Source of the DNA: SCGC-AG-212-J23 sp036406675
Lineage (GTDB): Bacteria > Pseudomonadota > Gammaproteobacteria > Burkholderiales > SG8-39
DNA: 64,000 nucleotides
Reading direction: 5' to 3'
Assembly: GCA_036406675.1 (NCBI GenBank)
Contig: DASXAO010000075.1
Coordinates: 6,413-70,412, forward strand
The position numbers and the translations under genes are program-made. This document shows, piece by piece, positions 40,443-50,739 of this stretch. Under the pieces are notes generated by a model. That model saw only the letters and a program-made list of their open reading frames with translations. It was not told the DNA's origin and searched no databases. Every line of letters starts with the position of its first letter. Position 1 is the first letter of the stretch.

Positions 40443-41997
40443 AAGGACCGCGCTCGACTCTCGGCTCGCGCTCGAAATTGTGCTGCGGGGGCGGCGAGGG
40501 CGTCTGCCACTCCAGTCCCGAGGCGCCCCACGGGTTGCTGGAAGCTCTCTTTCCGAAAAATAGAGACCATGCGAGGTACGCCAGCGGCAGGAGATAGCCG
40601 ATCGCGAGCACCGCGGCGCCGGCGGAGGAGAAGAGGTTGAGGAGCTGGAACTCCGGCGGGTACTCGTGGTAGCGCCGGGGCATGCCGAGCCAGCCGAGCA
40701 GGTACTGCGGGAAGAAGGTGAGGTTGAAGCCGAAGAAGATGGTGAGCGCCGCGATGCGGCCGAGCGTTTCCGGGTACATGCGCCCGGAGATCTTCGGCCA
40801 CCAGAAATGGATGCCGCCGAGGTAGGCCATCACCGAGCCGCCGACCATGATGTAGTGGAAATGCGCGATCACGAAGTAGGTGTCGGTGAGGTGGACGTCG
40901 AGCGCGAGCGAGGCGAGGAACAGGCCCGTGAGCCCGCCGATGGTGAAAAGGCCGACGAAGCCGAGCGCGTAGAGCATCGGCGCGCCGAACACGATCGAGC
41001 CCTTGTAGAGCGTCGCCGTCCAGTTGAACACCTTGATCGCCGAGGGGATCGCCACGAGGAACGAGAGCATCGAGAACACCATGCCGGCGTACATGGACTG
41101 CCCGGAGACGAACATGTGATGGCCCCAGACGAGGAAGCCGATCGACGCGATGCCGAGGATCGCGTAGGCCATGAAGCGGTAGCCGAACACCGGGCGGCGC
41201 GCGAAGCAGGGAATGATCTCGCTCGCTACGCCCATCGCCGGCAGCACCATGATGTAGACCGCGGGGTGCGAGTAGAACCAGAAGAGATGCTGGAAAAGCA
41301 GCGGGTCGCCGCCGAGCGCGGGGTCGAAGATTCCGACGTGGAACAGCCGCTCCAGCGCGACCAGGGCCAGCGTCATCGCCAGCACCGGCGTGGCGAGGAG
41401 CAGGATGAGGCTGGTCGCGTAGTTGGCCCAGACGAAGAGCGGCAGCCGAAACCAGGTGAGCCCCGGCGCGCGCAGCTTGTGGACCGTGACGACGATGTTG
41501 AGCCCGGTCAGGATGGACGAGAACCCGGTGACGAACACGCCGACGATGACGAGGATCACGTTCGTGTCGGAGAACGTCGTCGAGTAGGGCGTATAGAAGG
41601 TCCATCCGGTGTCGACGCCCCCCGCCACCAGCGCCGCGACGGTGAACAGGCCGCCCAGCGCGTAGATGTACCACGACGCGAGGTTGAGCCGCGGAAAGGC
41701 CATGTCGCGCGCGCCGATCATCAGCGGCACGAGGAAATTGCCGAGCACCGACGGAATCGACGGGATGAGAAAGAACCACACCATGACCACGCCGTGGACG
41801 GTGAAGAGCTTGTTGTAGGTCTCGGCGCTCACCACGTCGCCCGCCGGCGTCGCGAGCTCCAGGCGCATCAGCGCCGCCGCTGCGCCGCCCAGGAAGAAGA
41901 ACGCCGTGATCGCCACCATGTAGAGCACGGCGATCCTCTTGTGGTCATGGGTCGTGAGCCACGAGCGCAGCGTGTAGCCTTCGGTGAGATAGCTCAT
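40420..41997 (-). CDS. ctaD: cytochrome c oxidase subunit I, A2-type (YS motif)
   Basis: This 525-residue protein has twelve membrane segments. Visible sites include FTVHGVVMVWFFLIPS (low-spin heme His), LFWFYSHPAVYIMVLP (CuB His and the cross-linked Tyr), VWGHHMF (two CuB His) and AHFHYIMVGG (heme a and a3 His). The D-channel Glu of canonical oxidases (HPEVY) is replaced by Ala, and a Tyr-Ser pair precedes HPAVY. This YS motif marks A2-type oxidases such as the Rhodothermus caa3. It pumps protons while reducing oxygen. It is in an operon with alternative complex III. Confidence 0.95.
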   Translation of the reverse strand: MSYLTEGYTLRSWLTTHDHKRIAVLYMVAITAFFFLGGAAAALMRLELATPAGDVVSAETYNKLFTVHGVVMVWFFLIPSIPSVLGNFLVPLMIGARDMAFPRLNLASWYIYALGGLFTVAALVAGGVDTGWTFYTPYSTTFSDTNVILVIVGVFVTGFSSILTGLNIVVTVHKLRAPGLTWFRLPLFVWANYATSLILLLATPVLAMTLALVALERLFHVGIFDPALGGDPLLFQHLFWFYSHPAVYIMVLPAMGVASEIIPCFARRPVFGYRFMAYAILGIASIGFLVWGHHMFVSGQSMYAGMVFSMLSFLVAIPSAIKVFNWTATLYKGSIVFGAPMLYALGFVGLFTIGGLTGLFLASLALDVHLTDTYFVIAHFHYIMVGGSVMAYLGGIHFWWPKISGRMYPETLGRIAALTIFFGFNLTFFPQYLLGWLGMPRRYHEYPPEFQLLNLFSSAGAAVLAIGYLLPLAYLAWSLFFGKRASSNPWGASGLEWQTPSPPPQHNFEREPRVERGPYDYQPVR

Positions 41998-42023
41998 GAC
42001 CGCAAAATGGTGACTGTCACCAT

Positions 42024-42949
<926 letters not shown>

Positions 42950-42968
<19 letters not shown>

Positions 42969-43627
42969 GCGACGAACCCCAGTGCGGCGAGGAACGCCGC
43001 CATTGCGATGCGCAATGCGACGAGCACCGCGGCGGTGTGCTTGCCGGCCGCCGGGTCATGGAAGCAAAGGAGGAGCAGCCGCTCCACGGGGCTCTGCGCG
43101 CCGCCGAGCGCCGCCTCCCCGATGGCGCCGCGCAGCTCCGGCGCGTCGAAGCGCACGCCCATGAAATAGCGCGCCACCTTGCCCTGCGGTGTAAGGACGA
43201 TGAAGCCGGCGGGATGCGCGAACTGCCCGGAGCTTGCTTCGTAGTAGTAGTGCCAGCCGACCGTTTCAGCGAGCGCTGCGGCGGAGGCCGCGCCGGTGAG
43301 GAAATGCCAGCCGGGACGCCGCTCGCCCGCGGCTCGCTCGTCGCGCGGGTCGATGCTGACGAAAAGGGCGCGGTAATCGCGCTCCGGCGCCAGTCGGGCA
43401 TCGCGCAACGCGAGAGAAACGCTCTCGATCGTGGTGCCGCAGAGATTTTCGCAGCCGAGGTAGCCGAGGACCAGCACGACCGGCGTCGCACCCAGGTAGT
43501 CGCGCAGGCGACCCTCGCGGAAGACGAGATCGGGAACGTTGGCGCCGACGTGGGGATCGAAATCGACCTCGGGGGCGTGGGCGTGCGCGCCAAACGCGAT
43601 CAGCAGCAGAAGGACCCCGACCCTCAT
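42950..43627 (-). CDS. SCO-family copper chaperone
   Basis: This 225-residue protein has a signal peptide (MRVGVLLLLIAFGAHAHA). The copper site is CENLC in YLGCENLCGTTIESV (CxxxC), with the distal His in GWHYYYEASSGQFAHPAGFI. It also has a hydrophobic C-terminal helix (AALVALRIAMAAFLAALGFVAW-like), so it is membrane anchored at the C end. SCO proteins load the CuA centre of subunit II, whose gene follows at once. Its ATG overlaps the upstream stop (ATGA). Confidence 0.9.
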
Positions 43628-43917
43628 TGCTCACGACCCTTGGCGAGAATGCGCATCGCGCGCTCGATCGGGATATGGACATGCCGGTCGTCGACGCGCC
43701 CCGAGCCGGCGAGGCGCGCGTTCTTCTCGCGCAGGAAGGAAGCGAGGTCCTGCGGCGCTGCCGTCTGCAGCGCGGCGCCTTCGATCTTCGGTTCTTCGAC
43801 ATTGCCTACGTGCGTGACCAGCAGCGCTGCGGCGCCAATGCTCAGCGCGATTCCGCCGACGATGATCGCCGCGCCGACGGCGAGACCGCGCAGGCTGATG
43901 TCGCTGCGCTCAGGCAT
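43624..43917 (-). CDS. small membrane protein of the ACIII/oxidase operon
   Basis: This 97-residue protein has one N-terminal membrane helix (LRGLAVGAAIIVGGIALSIGAAALLVTHVG) and a soluble tail of about 55 residues rich in charge (PQDLASFLREKNARLAGSG... HIPIERAMRIL). I chose the ATG at 43917 because it gives the normal-looking N terminus. It sits between actF and the SCO gene, overlapping both. A similar one-helix protein is common in ACIII-oxidase clusters, but I cannot assign a specific subunit letter. The tail may contact the quinol site or the assembly factors. Confidence 0.75.
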   Translation of the reverse strand: MPERSDISLRGLAVGAAIIVGGIALSIGAAALLVTHVGNVEEPKIEGAALQTAAPQDLASFLREKNARLAGSGRVDDRHVHIPIERAMRILAKGREQ

Positions 43918-44800
43918 GCACGGGCCTCCACGCGAACCACCACAAGGCCGCGGCGGCGGCAAGCGCCACCACGTCGGCCGCCGCGACGTGAAACCCAAGC
44001 GGCCGCACGGAAGGCGCCACCAGCCAGTACACGTCGATGACATGCACCGCGAGAAGCGCGGCGGCCAGCCAGCCGAGCAGAAGCGGCGAGCGCTTGGCGG
44101 CCCGGAAGAGCAGGATCGCGAGCGGCGCGAAGAAGTGGAACACGACCAGGATCGCTCCGAGCGCCACCCAGCCGGTCTGCAGCCGCGGCACGTACCAGGC
44201 GATCTCGCGCGGCAGGTTGCCGACCCAGACGATGAGGAATTGCATGAAGGCGAGATACGCCCAGGTCATCACGTACATGAGCAGCAGGTTGCCGAGATCG
44301 ATGAAGACCTGACGGTCGGACGTTTTCGCGCGCAGGCCGGCTTGCGCAACGGCCAGGGCCATCGCGCCGAGCATCTGCCCGATCGCGACCACGAGGCCGA
44401 AGCCGGTCGAGTACCATTGCGGGACGAGCGCGGCGATCCAGTCGGTCGCGGCGAGCGACATGGTGAAGACGTAGACGATCAGCCCGAGGGCGGACCAGCC
44501 CTTGCTCGAGCGCAGCCAAAGCGCGAATGCACTCCACACTACGAGGTAGGCGGCGCTGCGCGCGACGAAGAGCGGACCGCTGAACCAGCCGCTGTCGGCG
44601 ATCGGATAGAGATCGCGCATCGCGAAGAGCACCGGAATGCCCAGCAGCGCCGCGAGCGGCACGAGGCGCGCCGCGGCGATGAACGTCGGCCGCACCGCCG
44701 CACCCCAGCTTCCGCCGGTCAGGTTGTGCAGCATCAGGTTCGCCATCCCGCCGAGGGCGAGGCCGAGGAAGAGCAGCCAGGCGAAGAGATACGAGCTCAT
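43910..44800 (-). CDS. actF: alternative complex III membrane subunit ActF
   Basis: This 296-residue protein has about ten hydrophobic segments in the ActC/ActF (NrfD-like) style, but is shorter than ActC. Blocks include FLGLALGGMANLMLHNLTGGSWG, LGIPVLFAMRDLYPIADSGWFSG and LLLMYVMTWAYLAFMQFLIVWVGNLPREIAWYVPR. The ATG at 44800 was preferred over an upstream TTG. It is separated from actE by an 82-base interval that carries a perfect 20-bp hairpin element. ActF contributes the membrane half of the quinol:cytochrome c oxidoreductase. Confidence 0.9.
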   Translation of the reverse strand: MSSYLFAWLLFLGLALGGMANLMLHNLTGGSWGAAVRPTFIAAARLVPLAALLGIPVLFAMRDLYPIADSGWFSGPLFVARSAAYLVVWSAFALWLRSSKGWSALGLIVYVFTMSLAATDWIAALVPQWYSTGFGLVVAIGQMLGAMALAVAQAGLRAKTSDRQVFIDLGNLLLMYVMTWAYLAFMQFLIVWVGNLPREIAWYVPRLQTGWVALGAILVVFHFFAPLAILLFRAAKRSPLLLGWLAAALLAVHVIDVYWLVAPSVRPLGFHVAAADVVALAAAAALWWFAWRPVHA

Positions 44801-44808
44801 GCCCAAAT

Positions 44809-44858
44809 CAGGGACGGACCACGTTTTTCGCTCGCCGGAAAAACGTGGTCCGTCCCTG
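44809..44858. repeat. perfect 20-bp inverted repeat within the ACIII operon
   Basis: CAGGGACGGACCACGTTTTT and its exact complement AAAAACGTGGTCCGTCCCTG are separated by 10 bases. T-runs follow on the plus-strand side, but the operon is transcribed from the minus strand, where no T-run follows. A single right-arm relative lies at 23650-23672. The element therefore looks like a dispersed palindromic insertion rather than a designed terminator, although it may affect actF expression. Confidence 0.85.
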
Positions 44859-44882
44859 TTTTTTGTGTTTTTGGGAATGGAG

Positions 44883-45446
44883 TCACTTGACGTCGTCAGT
44901 GCGGGCGTACTGGGAAAGCTGCAGCGCGCGGATATAGGCGACGACGGCCCAGCGCTCCTCGGGGGATAGGCGGTCGGCGTAGGGACGCATGACTCCGTAG
45001 CCCTGCGTGATCACGTCGTAGAAATGGCGGTCGGGCGCCTGGCGCAGCCGGTCGACGTGGTAGGAGGGCGGATGCGGAAAGCCGCGCCGGGCCACCATGC
45101 CGTCGCCGTCCCCGACCGGGCTGTGGCAAGGCGCGCAGTAGACGTTAAAGCGCTCTTGGCCACGGCGCAGAAGCGCCATGGTCACGGGGTAGGGATTGGT
45201 GGTCGCCGCCTCGAGCTTCGCCCTTTCCAACGGCTCCTCACCGCCTGCGCGGCCGCTCGAAGTGCCGGCGAGCACGCCGCTCGCCGCGGCGCGCGTGCCG
45301 GGAACAGGCGGCCGCGCCGAGGTCCCGTCGGGAAACAGGCGGCTCTCGCGCATCGGGTTGTAGCGCGGCTGGTCGTACATGTTGCGCGCGAGCTTTTCAC
45401 AACCGGTCAGCGCGATGAGAAGTCCGAGAAGCAGAAGCCTCCTCAC
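44883..45446 (-). CDS. actE: alternative complex III lipoprotein monoheme cytochrome c ActE
   Basis: About 187 residues from a GTG that overlaps the actD stop (GTGA). The N terminus is a lipoprotein signal (LLLLGLLIALTGC). A single heme c is bound by CAPCHSPVGDGDG, with a candidate Met ligand later in the domain (GYGVMRPYADRLSPEERWAVVAYIRALQLSQ). This matches ActE, which passes electrons from ActA/ActB out to the oxidase. The linker between lipid anchor and heme domain is long and Pro/Ala-rich. The gene ends 82 bases before actF. Confidence 0.9.
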   Translation of the reverse strand: MRRLLLLGLLIALTGCEKLARNMYDQPRYNPMRESRLFPDGTSARPPVPGTRAAASGVLAGTSSGRAGGEEPLERAKLEAATTNPYPVTMALLRRGQERFNVYCAPCHSPVGDGDGMVARRGFPHPPSYHVDRLRQAPDRHFYDVITQGYGVMRPYADRLSPEERWAVVAYIRALQLSQYARTDDVK

Positions 45447-45958
45447 GCGGGGACGTCCCACACGCCGAGCGGGCTCAGGCCGCCCAGGAACTCGCGCGCC
45501 GCTTCCGCGTCGGCATGCCGCAGGCAAAGGAAAAAGCGGTTGCGCGACGCGAGGTCGAACTCGCGCACGTTGAAGACGGGGTGGTAGAGGCGAGGCAGCC
45601 CGTTCAGCGCCAGCATGCCTGCGACGCCGGCGATCGCCGCGACCAGCACCGTCAGCTCGAACGTCACCGGGATGAACTCCGGCCAGCTATGCGGCGGCTT
45701 GCCGCCCGAATTGATCGGGTAGGAGAGCGCCGCCGAGTACCACTGCATGAAGTAGCCGCCGATGCCGCCCGCCAATCCGCCCGCGAGGACGATCGCCGCA
45801 ACCCAGTTGCGCCGAAAGCCGGTCGCCTCGGCGAGGCCTTCGATGGGAAAAGGCGAGTACGCCTCGATGTCTCCATATCCGGCCGCGCGCGCGCTCCGCG
45901 CGGCCGCGAGGAGCTGTTCGGCGCCCGTGAACTCAGCCATGATGCCGTAGACGCTCAC
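45443..45958 (-). CDS. actD: alternative complex III membrane subunit ActD (DUF3341)
   Basis: This 171-residue protein starts at a GTG overlapping the actC stop; a later ATG at 45940 is possible but would shorten the usual VYGIMAEF opening. Two membrane helices lie in the middle (NWVAAIVLAGGLAGGIGGYFMQWYSAA and FELTVLVAAIAGVAGMLALNGLP), separated by SYPINSGGKPPHSWPEFIPV. These blocks match ActD/DUF3341. It helps assemble the membrane part of ACIII. Confidence 0.9.
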   Translation of the reverse strand: MSVYGIMAEFTGAEQLLAAARSARAAGYGDIEAYSPFPIEGLAEATGFRRNWVAAIVLAGGLAGGIGGYFMQWYSAALSYPINSGGKPPHSWPEFIPVTFELTVLVAAIAGVAGMLALNGLPRLYHPVFNVREFDLASRNRFFLCLRHADAEAAREFLGGLSPLGVWDVPA

Positions 45959-47295
45959 GGCTTCTTCTCCTCCATCACGAGCTCGCGCATCTCGAAAATC
46001 GAGATCGTCGGCAGCGCCCGCACGAACAGCAGGAACAGGAACGCGAAGAAGCCGATGGAGCCGAAAAATGTGATCCAGTCCCAGACCGTCGGAATGAAAT
46101 TGCCCCAGGCCGAGGGCAGGAAATCGTGGTGCATGCTCTGCACCACGATCATCACGCGCTCGAGCCACATGCCGAGGTTGACGACCAGGCTCACCGCGAA
46201 GAGCGCCCACGCCGAGCGCCGCGCCGGCCGCCACCAGAGAATCTGCGGGGCGATGACATTGCAGGCGAGCACCGTCCAGTACACCGGCCCGTAGAAGCCG
46301 AGCAGGCGGTCCTTCACCATCGCGATCTCGAATTCGTCGCCGCTGTAGAACGCGGTGAAGGTTTCGATGAAATAACCGTAGGCGACGACCCAGCCGCAGG
46401 CGAGGAGGACCTTCGCCGCGTTCTCGAGATGGCGGTCGGTGATGAAGTCGTGCAGGCGGAAGAAGTGCCGCAAGGGGATCGCGAGCGTGAGCACCATCGC
46501 GAACCCGGAGAAGAGCGCGCCCGCGACGAAGTAGGGCGGGAATACGGTGGAGTGGTAGCCGGGCACGATGTCGATGGCGAAGTCGAGCGACACCACGCTG
46601 TGCACCGAGACCACGAGCGGAGTGGCGAGCCCGGCGAGCAGCAGATAGACGGTCTCGAAGCGCGCCCAGTGGCGCGCCTCGCCGCGCCAGCCGAGCGCCA
46701 GCAGTCCGTACACGATCCGCTTGGCACGGCTTGCGGCGCGGTCGCGCAGGGTTGCGAGGTCCGGAACAAGCCCGACGTACCAGAAAAGAAGCGAAACGAT
46801 GAGGTAGGTGCTGATGGCGAAAATGTCCCAGACCAGCGCGCTGCGCCACTGCGGCCACAGCTCCATCACGTTGGGATACGGCACCAGCCAATAGAAGAAC
46901 CACGGCCGTCCGAGGTGCAGGATCGGAAAGATGCCGGCGATGCCCGCGGCAAAGAGCGTCATCGCTTCGGCGAAGCGGTTGATGGAAGTGCGCCATCTCT
47001 GGCGCAGGAGCAGCAGGATCGCCGAGATGAAAGTGCCGGCGTGGCCGATGCCGATCCACCAGACGAAGTTCGCGATGGCGAAGCCCCAGGCGGTCGGGAT
47101 GTTGACACCCCAGATGCCGATGCCGCGGACGAAGAGCCAGCCGATGGCGCCGACGAAGGCCACCGTGCCGAGCGACGCGGCGCCGAACGCAGCAAACCAC
47201 AGCCAGTGCGTCGGTCGCGCGAGGACGATGTCGGCGATCTTGTCGCTGACGCTGCCATAGCTCCACCGCCTGAGGGGCGCCGCGACGTCAGCCAT
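45955..47295 (-). CDS. actC: alternative complex III membrane subunit ActC (NrfD/PsrC-like)
   Basis: This 446-residue protein has about ten membrane helices of the NrfD/polysulfide-reductase type. Conserved parts include FVWWIGIGHAGTFISAILLLLRQRWRTSINRFAEAMTLFA, HLGRPWFFYWLVPYPN and SVVSLDFAIDIVPGYHSTVFPPYFVAGALFSGFAMVLTL, with the quinone-pocket residues typical of ActC. It binds quinol and is probably linked to proton movement. It overlaps actB by 8 bases and actD by 4. Confidence 0.94.
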   Translation of the reverse strand: MADVAAPLRRWSYGSVSDKIADIVLARPTHWLWFAAFGAASLGTVAFVGAIGWLFVRGIGIWGVNIPTAWGFAIANFVWWIGIGHAGTFISAILLLLRQRWRTSINRFAEAMTLFAAGIAGIFPILHLGRPWFFYWLVPYPNVMELWPQWRSALVWDIFAISTYLIVSLLFWYVGLVPDLATLRDRAASRAKRIVYGLLALGWRGEARHWARFETVYLLLAGLATPLVVSVHSVVSLDFAIDIVPGYHSTVFPPYFVAGALFSGFAMVLTLAIPLRHFFRLHDFITDRHLENAAKVLLACGWVVAYGYFIETFTAFYSGDEFEIAMVKDRLLGFYGPVYWTVLACNVIAPQILWWRPARRSAWALFAVSLVVNLGMWLERVMIVVQSMHHDFLPSAWGNFIPTVWDWITFFGSIGFFAFLFLLFVRALPTISIFEMRELVMEEKKP

Positions 47296-49945
47296 CCTTG
47301 AGCTCGGGGTTGCGGTTGACGATGCGGGCGGCGTAACTCGTCCGCGGACGGGTATTCAGCTCGGCGAGCAGGTCGTATTGGAGCGGGGAGCGCTTGGCGC
47401 GGTTTATTTCGCTTTTCTCGTCACTTAGATCCCCAAACATGATTGCATTTGTCGGGCACGCAGCCTGGCACGCCGTGATCACTTCGCCGTCGCTGATGCG
47501 CCGGCCCTGCTTTTCAGCCTCGATGCGCGCTCGCGTGATGCGCTGCACGCAGTAGGTGCATTTCTCCATCACGCCGCGCATCCGCACCGTCACTTCCGGA
47601 TTCATCTGGGCCTTCAGCGATTCGTCTTTCGGGGTGTGATCGAAAAAATTGAAACGCCTGACCTTGTAGGGGCAGTTCTGCGAGCAGAACCGCGTGCCGA
47701 CGCAGCGGTTGTACACCTGGACGTTGAGCCCCTCGCTGTCGTGCACCGACGCCTCGACGGGGCAGACGTATTCGCAGGGCGCGTTCTCGCAATGCATGCA
47801 CGGCACCGGCTGGAAGAGCGTGCGGTGGTCTTCGTAATAGCGGTCGACGCGGATCCAGTGCATCTCGCGCCCGGCGATCACCTGATCCTTTCCGACCGTG
47901 GGAATGTTGTTCTCCGCCTGGCAGGCGATGGTGCACGCGTTGCACCCGATGCAGGCGTTCAGGTCGATGCTCATCGCCCAGCGGTAACCGTCGTACGGCC
48001 AGCCGGGATAGAGCGAGTTCCGTGGTCTCTCCTTCCTGAAGGAATCCATGTGCGTCAGATCGACGTGCCGGGCGAGGTCGCGGCCTTCCATGCGCGCATG
48101 GTTCTGCGTGGTGGCGAATTCGTGCCTGCCGGGCGCCTTAGTCACCCGGGCGCCGCCTGCATTCCATGGCTCGGCCCGCGTTCTCAACGGATTGGCGTCG
48201 AAGCCGACGCCGTTGCCGATCGCGCCGGCGCGGGAGCGTCCATAGCCGAGCGGCAGCGTAACGCTCGCGTCGGCCTGCGCCGGGGTCACCCACGCCGGCG
48301 CGCGCAGCCTGCGTTCGCCGATCGCGATGTCCACCAGATCGCCGTTGGCGACACCGAGCTCCTTGGCCGAGGCCGGCGACAGCAACGCGGCGTTGTCCCA
48401 GGTGAGCTTGGAATCCGCGCGCGGGAGCTCCTGTAGCCACGCGTTGTTGGCGAACCGGCCGTCGAGCAGCGCCTCGTCGGCCACGAAGCGCACTTGCCAC
48501 CCTTGCTGTTGGCTAGGAATTGACCCGGGAGAAACGCGTGGCGTGACCGGCGAGGCGGGAAAAGCAGAATCTTGAATCACTCCCGTCCGTAGCGCGCCAT
48601 CCCAGTCGGTGTCGCGCCACGTTTCGCGCACGAGGTCGTAGCCGCCCTTTCCCTCGCCGGTGAGGAGCAAGAGGAGTTCGTGCGGCGACACGCCGTCGTA
48701 GAGCGGCGCGATCAGGGGCTGCACGATCGCCGCGGTGCCGTCGAAGGCCCGGGCGTCGCTCCAGTGCTCCATGAAGTGCGTCGAAGGCACGTGCCAGGTG
48801 CAGCGCGCGGAGGTCTCGTCCTCGTAGAGCGAGAGATGCACCGAGAGCGGCACTTGCGCGAGCGCAGCACCGAAGTCGAGATCGAGGGGGGCGTCGTAGG
48901 CGGGATTGCCCTCGAGGATGACGAGCAGCCCGACCGCGCCTTTGCGCATCGCCTCCACCAGGTCTGCGAGCGGCTGCGTCTCCTCGCGCGGCGGCTCGAT
49001 GTACGAGACGGGGGCCCCCAGCTGGGCGTTCAGCCGATGCACCAGCGCATGCGCCTGCGGCGAAAGCGCCTCGCCGGCGAGGATGACCCCGCGGTTCTGC
49101 CGGAGGTCTTTGAAAATCGTGTCGTACGTTGCGTTTTTTCCGGAGAGCCAGCCTTCGATCGCCGGCACGGACATGGCAAAGCGATGGTCGGCCATCGCGC
49201 CCACGAGCGAGGGTGCGCTCTCTAGTGCGTACAGGCGGCACATCTGTCCATCGCGCGGCGTTCGTGCGCGCGCGAACTGGCGCGCGTAGTTCAGGCGATA
49301 AGGGTGGTCGTCGAGGAAGCGCGAGTCGAGGCTGAGAATCGCGCCGGCTTCCTCGAGCCGGTAAAGCGGCTCGAGCGGACGGCCGAAGGCGAGGCGCGCG
49401 CCTTCCCGTCCGCGGTCGCGGTGCAGCGGATCCCAGCGATGCACCCGCACCCGTGGAAAGCGCTTCACAAGCCTGTCGAGCTGGCGCAGCAGGGTCGGCG
49501 AGCTCGCGTCGCGCACAAGCAGGCGCAGCCCCTCGCCGCCGGAATCGCGAAAACGTGCAAGCGCATCGGCGATGTCGCGCTCGAGCGCGCCGCGCGTAGC
49601 GGGCAGGCCGCGCCGGCGCGGTGCCTTCGAGCGCTCGGGGTCCCAGAGACCCAGCACGCTCGCCTGCCCGTGCACGCTGGTCGCGCCGAGACTTCCCGGA
49701 TGCGCGGTATTGCCCTCGACCTTGGTGGGCCGCCCGGTGTTCGATTCGACGAGCATCCCCTCGGCAGCGCCAACGAAGCAGGCGGCGGTGGCGTAGAAGC
49801 GCGGCACGCCCGGGAGCTCGCCTTCCGGCTGGTGCGCATACGGCACGATCGGCTCGCGCGGCCGGCTGCAAGCTCCGCTCGCGAGCGCCGCGGCGGCGGC
49901 GCCGAGCTTCAGGAAGTTGCGCCGTGTGAGTGTTACCGGTGGCAC
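47288..49945 (-). CDS. actB: alternative complex III subunit ActB (molybdopterin-like plus FeS domains)
   Basis: About 885 residues. I chose the GTG at 49945, since it is the only start before the Tat-type signal LTRRNFLKLGAAAAALASG; it overlaps actA by 13 bases. The first part resembles a molybdopterin oxidoreductase that has lost the cofactor. The C-terminal part holds FeS motifs: CIGCNACTIACQ, CMHCENAPCEYVCP, CVGTRFCSQNCPYK and CTYCVQR...CQAACP. ActB wires electrons from ActC to the heme subunits. The protein is typical in arrangement and is exported folded by Tat. Confidence 0.93.
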   Translation of the reverse strand: MPPVTLTRRNFLKLGAAAAALASGACSRPREPIVPYAHQPEGELPGVPRFYATAACFVGAAEGMLVESNTGRPTKVEGNTAHPGSLGATSVHGQASVLGLWDPERSKAPRRRGLPATRGALERDIADALARFRDSGGEGLRLLVRDASSPTLLRQLDRLVKRFPRVRVHRWDPLHRDRGREGARLAFGRPLEPLYRLEEAGAILSLDSRFLDDHPYRLNYARQFARARTPRDGQMCRLYALESAPSLVGAMADHRFAMSVPAIEGWLSGKNATYDTIFKDLRQNRGVILAGEALSPQAHALVHRLNAQLGAPVSYIEPPREETQPLADLVEAMRKGAVGLLVILEGNPAYDAPLDLDFGAALAQVPLSVHLSLYEDETSARCTWHVPSTHFMEHWSDARAFDGTAAIVQPLIAPLYDGVSPHELLLLLTGEGKGGYDLVRETWRDTDWDGALRTGVIQDSAFPASPVTPRVSPGSIPSQQQGWQVRFVADEALLDGRFANNAWLQELPRADSKLTWDNAALLSPASAKELGVANGDLVDIAIGERRLRAPAWVTPAQADASVTLPLGYGRSRAGAIGNGVGFDANPLRTRAEPWNAGGARVTKAPGRHEFATTQNHARMEGRDLARHVDLTHMDSFRKERPRNSLYPGWPYDGYRWAMSIDLNACIGCNACTIACQAENNIPTVGKDQVIAGREMHWIRVDRYYEDHRTLFQPVPCMHCENAPCEYVCPVEASVHDSEGLNVQVYNRCVGTRFCSQNCPYKVRRFNFFDHTPKDESLKAQMNPEVTVRMRGVMEKCTYCVQRITRARIEAEKQGRRISDGEVITACQAACPTNAIMFGDLSDEKSEINRAKRSPLQYDLLAELNTRPRTSYAARIVNRNPELKDG

Positions 49946-50574
49946 GTGGAGCAATCCGTCAGGCGCTGCTCGCTCAGCAAGCGGGAGGCGAGCTGCGCTC
50001 GAACGCTCGCGTCGCGCGGCGGCTGCGAGGCCATGTCGAACACGTCCTGTGGTCGTCGCAGGTGCGGCGCCGGGTCGCGATGGCACCCGAGGCACCATTG
50101 CATCTCGAGCGAGGCCACGCGCTCGATGCGCGGCATCCGGTCGACCCGCCCGTGGCACTCCACGCAGCCGACGCCTTTCGCGAGGTGGATGCCGTGGTCG
50201 AAGAACACGAAGTCGGGCAGGTCGTGCACCCGCACCCAGCGGATCGGCACGCCGGTGCGGGCGCTTTCGCGCAGCGGCTCGAGAATCGGCGCGTCGCTGA
50301 AGAGCTGCGAATGGCAGGTCAGGCAGACCTGCGCAGACGGAATTCCCGCGAAAGACGACTTCTCCACCGACCAGTGGCAATAGCGGCAGTCGATGCCGTC
50401 GTCGCCGACGTGGTGCTTGTGACTGAAGGGAATCGGCTGCTGCGGCGAGAGCAGTCCACTATGCGCCGGCAAAGCCTTATAGAACGTGACCCAGACCGCG
50501 GCGATCGCGAGCGTGATCGCGATCAGAAAAAGCTTGATGCCTAGGATTGCGGGTGGATCGAAGAGTTGGGCCAT
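49933..50574 (-). CDS. actA: alternative complex III pentaheme cytochrome c ActA
   Basis: This 213-residue protein has one N-terminal membrane helix (FLIAITLAIAAVWVTF) and five CxxCH heme sites: CRYCH, CLTCH, CVECH, CLGCH and CSTCH. The SPQQPIPFSHKHHVGDDGIDCRYCH and CLTCHSQLFSDAPILEPLRES stretches are family landmarks. It is the first gene of the ACIII-caa3 operon (50574 to 39574). A 165-base region separates it from the divergent GMC dehydrogenase genes. Confidence 0.95.
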   Translation of the reverse strand: MAQLFDPPAILGIKLFLIAITLAIAAVWVTFYKALPAHSGLLSPQQPIPFSHKHHVGDDGIDCRYCHWSVEKSSFAGIPSAQVCLTCHSQLFSDAPILEPLRESARTGVPIRWVRVHDLPDFVFFDHGIHLAKGVGCVECHGRVDRMPRIERVASLEMQWCLGCHRDPAPHLRRPQDVFDMASQPPRDASVRAQLASRLLSEQRLTDCSTCHR

Positions 50575-50739
50575 GCGCTGCGGGCGCTCCTACCTATACA
50601 ACCTGCGTCCGTGCACATCTACCGTGAGGCATGCAACCGTCGGTCGCAGCAGGCGGTGTGCCTGCGTCGCTCGACTGTCCGCGACTAACGCTTCGCTTAA
50701 GGAACCCGTAAGGGAACGCATCGTGCTAACTGGCCTGGC

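Noticed and set aside
44809..44863. Rho-independent terminator for actE
   Set aside because: The T-run lies on the plus-strand side, but the operon is read from the minus strand, where the hairpin is followed by only three T's. The one-arm relative at 23650 also favours a dispersed repeat.
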